Shown: positions 52,743-60,419 of the stretch, piece by piece
Layout: every line of letters begins with the position of its first letter
Numbering within the stretch: the stretch's first letter is position 1
NCBI RefSeq assembly: GCF_963678165.1
Contig: NZ_OY782755.1
Location: 3,162,001 to 3,226,000, forward strand
Source: an uncultured Acetobacteroides sp.
Lineage (GTDB): Bacteria > Bacteroidota > Bacteroidia > Bacteroidales > ZOR0009
Length of the DNA stretch: 64,000 bases
Direction of reading: 5' to 3'
Made by a program: the position numbers and the translations under genes
Notes under the pieces: model-generated
Database searches by the model: none
Seen by the model: the letters and a program-made list of their open reading frames with translations, nothing else
Told to the model about the DNA's origin: nothing

Positions 52743-53504
52743 TTACCTATCCTCAATCCCCAGCATATCCATCAGCCCGTTGATAAAGGTGAGCGGATGG
52801 GCAGGGTTACCAGGCACGTACAGGTCGATGTGATTCGCCTCGACGAACGAGCGATCGAGGGCTGGGCTACCAGCAAAGAGTCCTCCGCTGATGGCATCGG
52901 AACCAACAAGCACCACCACCTTAGGATCGGGCGTAGCATCGAAGCACACCTGAAGGGCTTGGGCCATATTCGCCGAAACAGGTCCGGTGATAACCACCCC
53001 ATCGGCATGGCGGGGCGAGGCAACGAACTCGATACCGAGACGCCCCATGTCGAAGTTAACGTTGCAGGAGGCGTTTAGCTCCATCTCGCACGAGCCTTCG
53101 CCCCCGGCAGATACCTGACGGAGCTTAAGAGAGTTCCTCAATGTCTTGCGGATTTCGGGACGGATAGATGAGACATCCAGCCGAATGGGCTTATCCTCCC
53201 CTGCCCTCACGATAAGATCCTCGCGGCGGTTGGCAGCAATCCTAAAGTCGTTGGTAAACTGTATGGCCGTTGGAAAGGCAAACTCGCACTCGCGGCAGAA
53301 GACGCATTTGCCCAGATCAATGCAGAGCGGCGCTGAACCGATTGCCCTGCTGGGGCACATGTCCACCAGCGCATCCACATCGGCCTGTGGTACGTCGAGG
53401 TTAATAACAGGACGGCCCCTAAACAACGGGGTAAGCGTTGCACCACGTAAATCTTTTACGTACTGGATTCCGTGGTCGCGGAGTATTTTGAGTTCGTCGA
53501 GCAT
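52743..53504 (-). CDS. Ehr complex small subunit: ferredoxin domain fused to NuoB/HyfI-like domain
   Basis: 253 residues. The N-terminal ferredoxin-like part keeps one [4Fe-4S] set (Cys67, Cys70, Cys73 of 'CVFCREC' plus Cys50 of 'CPSRAI'); the second cluster is lost ('EFAFP' instead of a Cys-Pro). Residues about 130-253 match the NuoB/HyfI fold ('IEFVASPRHADGVVITGPVS'). Of the usual proximal-cluster Cys positions only Cys139 remains: the family's 'GxCA' reads 'GSDA' (Asp203) and 'PGCPP' reads 'PGNPA' (Asn233). A normal proximal cluster is therefore unlikely. Last gene of the operon, 70 bp after the large subunit. Confidence 0.88.
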   Translation of the reverse strand: MLDELKILRDHGIQYVKDLRGATLTPLFRGRPVINLDVPQADVDALVDMCPSRAIGSAPLCIDLGKCVFCRECEFAFPTAIQFTNDFRIAANRREDLIVRAGEDKPIRLDVSSIRPEIRKTLRNSLKLRQVSAGGEGSCEMELNASCNVNFDMGRLGIEFVASPRHADGVVITGPVSANMAQALQVCFDATPDPKVVVLVGSDAISGGLFAGSPALDRSFVEANHIDLYVPGNPAHPLTFINGLMDMLGIEDR

Positions 53505-53574
53505 GACTATTTCTTTTTAAACACAGAGGCACTGAGATACAGAGAACACAGAGTTATAACTTCTTCTAACTCCT

Positions 53575-55086
53575 TTAAAGATCGTTCCCGCAGTACGAGA
53601 GGTTGAAACTCTTGTTGCAGATAGGGAAATCGGAGATCTCCTGATCGCGAACGGCTAGCGCTAGGGCAAACCAGCTATGGAACGATGGATCTTTCACCTT
53701 ATAGTGATCGATAGAGCCTTCGGCGTTGGTTGTTGCCACGTGGCAAATCTCGCCACGCCAACCCTCCACCAGCGAAATGGCGAACGCGTTAGGAGCAAAC
53801 GCCAAGTCAAAGTTTGGAGTAGCAGATGCAGCCTGATAGTAGAACTTGTCGAGCATCTCTAGCACCCGGTCTATGGACTGCACCACCTCGTCGGCACGCA
53901 GCTGTGCACGGTCCATTACATCGCCCGAATCCATTACAATAGGTTCGTGCTCCAGATTCTTGTAGGCAAGGTAGGGATTGCTCTTACGGATATCGCGATT
54001 AAGGTTGGATGTTCGGGCAGCCATTCCAACGGCACCAATGCCGCGAGCCTGCTCGGTGGTAACAATTCCAATCCCCTCGAATCGGCCAAGCACGGAAGGA
54101 AGCGAGAAGAGCCGTTCGGTAAACTGCACGTACTCGCGCTTTACCTTACTCATGTTCTTCACCACCTCGTTGCGGACATCGGCAGTAAGCGGATAGCGCG
54201 TTCCAGCAGGACGAATAATTCCCTTGCCAAAACGGTTGCCACACCAGAACTGCGTAGTATTAATGGTTACCGTGCGCAGCGCCTCGCAAACCACCTGCCC
54301 CAACTGATAGGCAACATCACCACAGAGGGCAGCGGTATCGCCAATGTGAATGGCAATACGCTCCATCTCCTGAGCAATCACGCGCTCCTGGGCAAGACGC
54401 TCATCGGCCTCTACCCCAGCAAGCGCTTCGGCAGCAAGCGTAAAAGCCAACCCATGCGACACGGCGCTATCGCCTGCTATATTTTCTGATAAAATAGTCT
54501 TTCGAAGAAGCGAAGAGCCATCGGCCATCAAGGTCTCTACGCCACGATGCTGATAGCCCAGCTGAATCTCGAGATGCAGCACCTTTTCGCCATTACAGAT
54601 AAAACGGAAGTGACCTGGCTCGATAACACCGGCATGGATGGGGCCAACGCCCACCTCGTGCAGCTCCGTTCCCTCTATCCTATAAAATGGGTAGGAGTCC
54701 ATCCACCCTGCATACGAGCGGTTGTACGGATAGCGAACAGGCTTAAGCCAAGGATGCCCCTCGAAGGTAACCCCAAAGTTTTCGGCAATCTCGCGCTCGT
54801 AGATGTGCATTGCTGGAATAGCGACCGTAAGCGAGGCCAGCGTAGCCTGTCCTTGGTAGCTATAGCCATATATTAGGATGTCGCCAACCCCATCGGAGAG
54901 GCAGATGAAGCAGGCCAACTCGTCATTGCAAGGCCTCGCGAAGTAGCTAACGCAACGACAATCGGGATTACGAAGGATATGTACCGTTTGCTCGAAGAAT
55001 GCGCCATACTCCAGCATGGGAATATCGGCGAGCTTAATGGTTGCAGGATTACCTTTAACCCTAGCGTACTGATGATACTGGTTCAT
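53575..55086 (-). CDS. hyfG: Ehr complex large subunit, HyfG/NuoCD-like, lacking NiFe ligands
   Basis: 503 residues: NuoC-like domain (about 10-130, 'PAMHIYEREIAENFGVTFEG') fused to NuoD/HyfG-like domain (about 145-503, 'HLEIQLGYQHRGVETLMADG'). In group-4 NiFe hydrogenases the L1 motif is R-x-C-G-x-C-x3-H; here it reads 'NIAGDSAVSH' (202-211) with Ala204 and Ser207 at the Cys positions. The C-terminal L2 pair is replaced by 'DFPICNKSFNLSYCG'. A NiFe site cannot be built, which fits energy-converting hydrogenase-related (Ehr) complexes. Its electron partner is unknown. Confidence 0.9.
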   Translation of the reverse strand: MNQYHQYARVKGNPATIKLADIPMLEYGAFFEQTVHILRNPDCRCVSYFARPCNDELACFICLSDGVGDILIYGYSYQGQATLASLTVAIPAMHIYEREIAENFGVTFEGHPWLKPVRYPYNRSYAGWMDSYPFYRIEGTELHEVGVGPIHAGVIEPGHFRFICNGEKVLHLEIQLGYQHRGVETLMADGSSLLRKTILSENIAGDSAVSHGLAFTLAAEALAGVEADERLAQERVIAQEMERIAIHIGDTAALCGDVAYQLGQVVCEALRTVTINTTQFWCGNRFGKGIIRPAGTRYPLTADVRNEVVKNMSKVKREYVQFTERLFSLPSVLGRFEGIGIVTTEQARGIGAVGMAARTSNLNRDIRKSNPYLAYKNLEHEPIVMDSGDVMDRAQLRADEVVQSIDRVLEMLDKFYYQAASATPNFDLAFAPNAFAISLVEGWRGEICHVATTNAEGSIDHYKVKDPSFHSWFALALAVRDQEISDFPICNKSFNLSYCGNDL

Positions 55087-55089
55087 ATC

Positions 55090-56490
55090 CTACTTTATTG
55101 CTTCGTTAATAAGGTTCATCACAAATCCATCTTTAAAAAAGAAGACGTAAAACGCCAATCCAACGAGGGCGTACTGAACTACCGTAAGTCGGATGGAGAG
55201 CTTAAAGCCGGTAGGCTTAACCGATTCCTTTGCATAAAGGATGGATAGCAGCTTTTGTACGATGGCGTAAACGCAGAATAGCAGCACCAGCACAAGGACA
55301 ATGAAAAGCCCCCAGCACTGCTGCACTAGCATGGTTTTAAAGATTGCCAGCTCCGAAACGAATAAACCCGACGGAGGAAAAGCTACAATACCCAGCGTAC
55401 CGAGCATTAACACCAGCGCCCCTGCCGAGTAGTGCTTAATGTAGCCGCCCATCTTCGAAATTTCGTAGGTATCGAAGGTGTTGCGCACCTGCCGAACTTG
55501 AAAAAAGAGCGCTGACTTTAGGAACGTATGGGCAATGATATGAACAAAGGCTGCATAGCGGGCAACGCCTCCAATGCCAAGAGCAATGGCAACCAACCCC
55601 ATATTCTCGAGGGTTGAGTAGGCCAGCAGGCGCTTTAGATTATTTGACTTAAGCAGGTAGGTTGCCGCAATTACCACCGACAGGATACCCGAAAGAATAA
55701 GCACGTTACATGCCCACTGCCCAACCACGGTTCCATCGAGGATGTTAAGCAGCCTGTAGATAGCCACAAAGCCGCTATTCACCATCAAGGTAGACATTAC
55801 AGCCGAAATTGGTGGAGGAGCAATGGTGTTGGCATCTATGCCAACGGTATGCATGGGGAAGAGCTCCATCTTGGTACTAAAGCCAACCAGCACAAATAGG
55901 AATGCAATACGCAGATAGGCCGGATTGGCGCTTACGGCAAGCACCTCAAGGCTCTTATACGAAAGAGGAATATCCCCAGAATGGGATACAATGGTTCCCA
56001 GAAAGAGTATACCCATATAGGCAAGCGCAATACCAATGGAACTAACAAATACGTACTTCCAGGTAGCCTCTAGCGCATGCGTGCTTCGGTGATGGTAGAT
56101 GAGCACCGACACGGTAAGCGTGGTGGCCTCCATAAAAACCCATAGCACAATAAGGTTATTCGATAGGTAGACACCTACAAGCGAGGTAAGCAAACCAGTG
56201 AGCCCCGAGATGTAAAGAGGAATTCCCCTGTCGGACTCGTGTATCAGGTAGTAAAAGCTGTGGATGTAGGCAGGAATGGCAACCACAACCAGCAGCGTGA
56301 GCATTATAGTAGCAGTACCATCGAAGGTAAAGTAGGTTAGTTCCGATTGTCCTTTGCTTGCATAGGCACGAATCAACAGCGCAACAAGGTTGGCAACAAA
56401 CAAACCGGAAAGCACCTTGCTAACCATAGGTTTCCGAATAGAGAGCATCAGCCCCACTAAAGCAACAGATATGATAAAAAAGTACAGCAT
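55090..56490 (-). CDS. hyfF: HyfF-like proton-channel subunit (NuoN/NuoM type)
   Basis: 466 residues, about 14 transmembrane segments, antiporter-like family: 'LWVFMEATTLTVSVLIYHHR' with the TM5 Glu, 'KMELFPMHTVGIDANTIAPP' with the TM7 Lys, 'SNNLKRLLAYSTLENMGLVA' and 'HTFLKSALFF' with the TM12-type Lys. These are the charged residues used for ion translocation, so the pump module appears intact although the hydrogenase active site is not. Separated by three bases from both neighbours in the operon. Confidence 0.92.
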   Translation of the reverse strand: MLYFFIISVALVGLMLSIRKPMVSKVLSGLFVANLVALLIRAYASKGQSELTYFTFDGTATIMLTLLVVVAIPAYIHSFYYLIHESDRGIPLYISGLTGLLTSLVGVYLSNNLIVLWVFMEATTLTVSVLIYHHRSTHALEATWKYVFVSSIGIALAYMGILFLGTIVSHSGDIPLSYKSLEVLAVSANPAYLRIAFLFVLVGFSTKMELFPMHTVGIDANTIAPPPISAVMSTLMVNSGFVAIYRLLNILDGTVVGQWACNVLILSGILSVVIAATYLLKSNNLKRLLAYSTLENMGLVAIALGIGGVARYAAFVHIIAHTFLKSALFFQVRQVRNTFDTYEISKMGGYIKHYSAGALVLMLGTLGIVAFPPSGLFVSELAIFKTMLVQQCWGLFIVLVLVLLFCVYAIVQKLLSILYAKESVKPTGFKLSIRLTVVQYALVGLAFYVFFFKDGFVMNLINEAIK

Positions 56491-56493
56491 TTC

Positions 56494-57126
56494 CTAATCC
56501 TTTAGCGATGATAAATCTTCCACATCGGGGTCGTTCAACCGTTTCCCGATACGCGAAGCAAAAACTCCCAAAATTAAAATGCTGGCAAACAGGTCGAGCA
56601 GGATTCCGACGTTAACCAAGAACGGCATCTCGGAACCAACGGCAAGCGAAAACATGAACACCCCATTTTCCAGCACAAGAAACCCCACCAAGTGTGGAAA
56701 TATCTTCTTGTGGGTGATTACCAAAATCAACCCGGTGAAAACCGCAAACAAAGCGGTAATCATAAATATCTTTTCGATGCGCCCGATCTCGAGCATATCG
56801 CCTAGTACCACGCTAACTCCCATAGCAACCAACACCAAAAGCAACGAGTAGAATGCAGGAACAGCCTTGGTGTGCACCTTGGCAACCTTCATCTTTTTAA
56901 CGATGCTCCGAAGCAGAAGAGGAACTGCAATAGCCTTGAAAATAAGTGTCTCGGTAACCACAAATATTAGCGATGCTAGGTCGTTGGCACCCGAGAGTTC
57001 GGAAAATGCCAAAAAGAACAGGAGCACCCCCTGCAAAGCAACAAGCTTAAGGTAGGCGGCAAACCGTTCGGCAATTGAGATGTACATCAGCGTTACGCCA
57101 AATAGTACTATAATAGCGAGATTCAT
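56494..57126 (-). CDS. hyfE: HyfE-like membrane subunit
   Basis: 210 residues with six or seven transmembrane segments: 'LAIIVLFGVTLMYISIAERF', 'IFVVTETLIFKAIAVPLLLR', 'FYSLLLVLVAMGVSVVL', 'VLENGVFMFSLAVGSEMPFL' and 'ILLDLFASILILGVFASRIG'. The last two resemble NuoK helices ('LENG' with a membrane Glu). It is the expected NuoK-related subunit of hydrogenase-4-type complexes and occupies the expected place between hyfC and hyfF. Spacing of three bases on each side. Confidence 0.92.
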   Translation of the reverse strand: MNLAIIVLFGVTLMYISIAERFAAYLKLVALQGVLLFFLAFSELSGANDLASLIFVVTETLIFKAIAVPLLLRSIVKKMKVAKVHTKAVPAFYSLLLVLVAMGVSVVLGDMLEIGRIEKIFMITALFAVFTGLILVITHKKIFPHLVGFLVLENGVFMFSLAVGSEMPFLVNVGILLDLFASILILGVFASRIGKRLNDPDVEDLSSLKD

Positions 57127-57129
57127 GCG

Positions 57130-58038
57130 TTATGCTATTTTTTGCATTAGAATAAGAGCCACAATTAGGCCTAGCAGACCAATGGCCGTAAGCGTAAGCA
57201 GGTATTGAGGGTTTTTAGCCATCTTGTTACGTGCCCTAAACGATTCGAGAAATCCTACTAGAATAGCAAACCCAACCGTAATTACCCCAAAGTAAAGAAA
57301 CTGATAGCCGACCTTCCATGTTGGAGGAATAAGCATGTTGGCCATTAGCATGGAGTAAACGCCAAACTTGAGCGATGAGGTAAGGTGGATCAAACCGAGG
57401 TCGAAGCCCGAGTTGTCGAGGATCATTACCTCGTGCACCATGGTAAGCTCCAAGTGCGTTTTAGGATCATCGACAGGAAGACGGCTATTCTCCACCATGG
57501 CAATAAGAATTACGAGGTAGGCAAAAAGAGCACCAAGCAACAAAGAGTAGTCGCCTACGGTATTAAATGCCCTAAAGATTTCGGTAAAGGAGGTGTAGCC
57601 CGTCATCATTGCCAAAACCCCCATCATTACGAAGAGAGCAGGTTCAACGAGTAGAGCGTAGAGTGTCTCGCGGTTGGCCCCCATTCCCTCGAAGCTGCTG
57701 CCCGTATCGAGCGCTGCAATAATCATAAGGAAGCGCCCCAGCGCAAGCAGGTAGGCAAAGAAGACAAAATCGCCGCTAAACGAAATCAGCGCGCTGCCAC
57801 CCGCAAATGGGATAACAAGCATTGAGGTAAGCACGCAGGCAAGACCAACGGTTGGCGCAATACGAAAGATTGCACTTGTGGTAGTGCTGTAAACGCTACC
57901 CTTACGAAGTAGTTTCACGATATCGCGTACAGGCTGAACAATACGTGATCCCTTACGCCCCGAGGCTAAGCTTTTGGTTCGAGCAATAATACCCGGGAAG
58001 AAGAATGCTGCAACTATAATGAGTAGATATCCTATCAT
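57130..58038 (-). CDS. hyfC: HyfC/NuoH-like membrane subunit
   Basis: 302 residues, eight predicted transmembrane segments. NuoH family signatures: 'GRKGSRIVQPVRDIVKLLRK' after TM1 (quinone/entry loop) and 'ENSRLPVDDPKTHLELTMVH' (the acidic E-R-P-D loop contacting the hydrophilic arm). This subunit links redox module and pump. It starts and ends within a few bases of the neighbouring genes. Confidence 0.93.
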   Translation of the reverse strand: MIGYLLIIVAAFFFPGIIARTKSLASGRKGSRIVQPVRDIVKLLRKGSVYSTTTSAIFRIAPTVGLACVLTSMLVIPFAGGSALISFSGDFVFFAYLLALGRFLMIIAALDTGSSFEGMGANRETLYALLVEPALFVMMGVLAMMTGYTSFTEIFRAFNTVGDYSLLLGALFAYLVILIAMVENSRLPVDDPKTHLELTMVHEVMILDNSGFDLGLIHLTSSLKFGVYSMLMANMLIPPTWKVGYQFLYFGVITVGFAILVGFLESFRARNKMAKNPQYLLTLTAIGLLGLIVALILMQKIA

Positions 58039-58039
58039 C

Positions 58040-60016
58040 CTAAATCATCTTAAAGTAGGTTAGCACAAAAATGGCCACTATAAACAGCAGCGCATAAAGC
58101 ACGTAATGCTGCACATGCCCCGTTTGCAGAATGGCAGCCCTTCGGATAAGCTTCTGAAGCTTATTGGCGGGACGAACCGTAACCATATCCTCAAAGAGGT
58201 CGTTGCTCCCCGTCTTAAAGCTGGTTGCATGAGGAAAGAAATCGGTCTTTTCGAGCGGATCAAAATCTTTAGTAACCTTTACCAACGGTTTAGATATAGA
58301 TATCAAGCTATCAGCATACGAGGTAGAGGTGTACTGCTGAGTAGAGTTAACGGCGGAATAGCCACATCCCCAGGTAGGCCCTTCGGTAATGACCACATCC
58401 TGCTGCACCCTTTTTCTAGCAAAAAATATAATTGCAATAAATCCTACAAACGCCAACGATATCCAGGTAATGCTGCTGGTTGTATGCAGCACAGGCTGTA
58501 AAAGTTCTGGAGATGCAGTTACCTGAGGAAACTGAGCAACAACAGGAAGAATAAGCTTAATGGCAACCGTTGGAAATAAACCTATCATCACTATCGCAGC
58601 AAGAAGGATATACTGAGGAACAAGCATCCAACCGGTTACCTCCTTAACGTGGTCGATTGGCTTACGAGGAACGCCTAGGAACGCAATTCCCACCGCCTTA
58701 GAGAAGGCAAAAACAGCCAATCCTCCAATAAGCGCTAGCACCATCGATGAGGTAATAAGCATAATGGTTTCGCGAAGCGACTGCCCTGCTAAGCTGCCGA
58801 ACATCCCTACATATATAAGGAGCTCCGAAATAAATCCGTTGAATGGAGGAAGCGCACAGATAGCCATTGCTCCAAAAATAAAGAGGAATGATGTATGCGG
58901 CATCTTTTTAATAAGTCCACCCAAATCGTTCATGTTGCGGGTATGCGTTGCCGTGTACACCGAGCCTGCCCCCATAAACAGCATGGGCTTGAATAGCGAA
59001 TGGTTTACGATATGCAGCACGGCACCGGTAAAGGCCAGCAGCGACAGCTGCGGATACTGAATATGAATTCCAATAAAACCTAAACCAAGTCCAATACCAA
59101 TAATGCCGATGTTCTCGATGCTACTATAGGCAAGAACCTTCTTCAGATCCTTTTGTACGATGGCGCTAATTACCCCCCAAACACCAGTAAGAAGAGAAAC
59201 TAGCAGCAAAATCATGCCCACCTCGAAGTACTGGTTGCGCATGGCAAATAGCACTCGGATTATTCCGTAGATGCCCATCTTAATCATGATGCCCGACATG
59301 GCACCCGATACGTGCGATGGAGCAGCAGGGTGTGCATTCGGAAGCCAGGTATGTAGCGGCACAAAGCCAGCCTTCAGCCCGAATCCTAAGAAGAAGAGCA
59401 GAAATACGGGAATCCCATTATTTAAGGTGAAGTAGGACGCTAGCGCATCAAAACCAAAAATTCCAGTTTTTGCATAGGCAACAACAAATCCGGCAAGGAT
59501 AAGAAAAAAGCCTACGTGCATCTGAATAAGGTACGATATACCAACCTTAAACGTTTCGCGCTTCTCGGCCTCAAACATCACCAGTATAAAGGAGGCAAGC
59601 GTCATGGCTTCCCAGGCGGACAGGAAGGCAAACCCTTCGCGAAGGGTTACTACCAGTAGCATGGAAACCTGCAGCCAAACAAGCGCAGCACCATGAAGGG
59701 CCAACTCGCTCCTGTTCTTTGTTGCCAAATAAGGCGCCAAATACCCCTTCGAGTAAACCGAAGAAAGTACGCAAACTAGATTAATGGCAGCAACAAATAA
59801 AAACGATAACGGGTCTATCGAAATAGGAGTACCACCAGCCAAACACCCCAAATACGAGGCTGTGGAACCAAACCCTAGTGCGCTTACCGCTATAGCAACG
59901 GTATAAAATGCCACAATCAGCTGGATAGAAATCGTAATGGCAAACTGCCGTCCTTTGGGTAGAAAGAAGCTGATTAAAGGCAGAAACGCAGCTGAAATTA
60001 GAAAAGAAATGCTCAT
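58040..60016 (-). CDS. hyfB: HyfB/NuoL-like proton-channel subunit
   Basis: Start chosen at 'MSISFLISAAFLPLISFFLP': AGGAAA sits at good spacing on the minus strand and the only -7 element would place transcription start after the alternative upstream Met. 658 residues, about 15 transmembrane segments: 'LSAWEAMTLASFILVMFEAE' (TM5 Glu), 'KAGFVPLHTWLPNAHPAAPS' (TM7 Lys), 'QKDLKKVLAYSSIENIGIIG' and 'HSLFKPMLFMGAGSVY'. The C-terminal part carries the extended helix region. First gene of the six-gene Ehr operon. Confidence 0.92.
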   Translation of the reverse strand: MSISFLISAAFLPLISFFLPKGRQFAITISIQLIVAFYTVAIAVSALGFGSTASYLGCLAGGTPISIDPLSFLFVAAINLVCVLSSVYSKGYLAPYLATKNRSELALHGAALVWLQVSMLLVVTLREGFAFLSAWEAMTLASFILVMFEAEKRETFKVGISYLIQMHVGFFLILAGFVVAYAKTGIFGFDALASYFTLNNGIPVFLLFFLGFGLKAGFVPLHTWLPNAHPAAPSHVSGAMSGIMIKMGIYGIIRVLFAMRNQYFEVGMILLLVSLLTGVWGVISAIVQKDLKKVLAYSSIENIGIIGIGLGLGFIGIHIQYPQLSLLAFTGAVLHIVNHSLFKPMLFMGAGSVYTATHTRNMNDLGGLIKKMPHTSFLFIFGAMAICALPPFNGFISELLIYVGMFGSLAGQSLRETIMLITSSMVLALIGGLAVFAFSKAVGIAFLGVPRKPIDHVKEVTGWMLVPQYILLAAIVMIGLFPTVAIKLILPVVAQFPQVTASPELLQPVLHTTSSITWISLAFVGFIAIIFFARKRVQQDVVITEGPTWGCGYSAVNSTQQYTSTSYADSLISISKPLVKVTKDFDPLEKTDFFPHATSFKTGSNDLFEDMVTVRPANKLQKLIRRAAILQTGHVQHYVLYALLFIVAIFVLTYFKMI

Positions 60017-60043
60017 CAGATGTTTCCTGTCGAAGTAATGCCG

Positions 60044-60051
60044 CAAAGGTA
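60044..60051 (-). promoter_or_regulatory. Bacteroidota -7 element (TACCTTTG) of the Ehr-type operon
   Basis: TACCTTTG on the minus strand, 27 bp upstream of the chosen hyfB start, followed by GCGGC. It supports the internal start codon. Confidence 0.65.
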
Positions 60052-60353
60052 AGGAAAAGCCCTTGAATAGGGATGCTATTTAGATTGCTTTTAGAATTTA
60101 CACGAAACTTGAGCCACCATGCAAATGGTAATAAACAAGTTAACCGAACAAAAAAATAACAAACTATTATTTTGAATAAAAACTTCATTTGTCAGATCTA
60201 TTTCTAGGGAGTAACCTCTCACACCTTCTCTCTATAATCCTACCACTACGCCATACCTTAACTATAAAAAGCACTTATTTTAAAAACAACAACGCCTATC
60301 AATTAATTTAGGTTGTACAACATAAATTTAACTCAAAAAAAACTCTGCTTTTG

Positions 60354-60385
60354 TTGCCTGAAAAAATGTCAAGAATATACTTTTG
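60354..60385 (+). promoter_or_regulatory. hppA promoter with both Bacteroidota boxes
   Basis: TTG at 60354-60356, 21 bp spacer, TACTTTTG at 60378-60385, 34 bp before the start codon. Best complete TTG-N19-21-TAnnTTTG match seen in the window. The rest of 60052-60353 is AT-rich with no gene. Confidence 0.72.
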
Positions 60386-60419
60386 ACCTTGCGAAGAAGT
60401 TGTAACTAACAAACGCACT

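Noticed and set aside
52743..60016. Functional NiFe hydrogenase 4 or formate hydrogenlyase
   Set aside because: Both Cys of L1 are replaced, the L2 pair is not conserved, and no maturation genes are present in the window.
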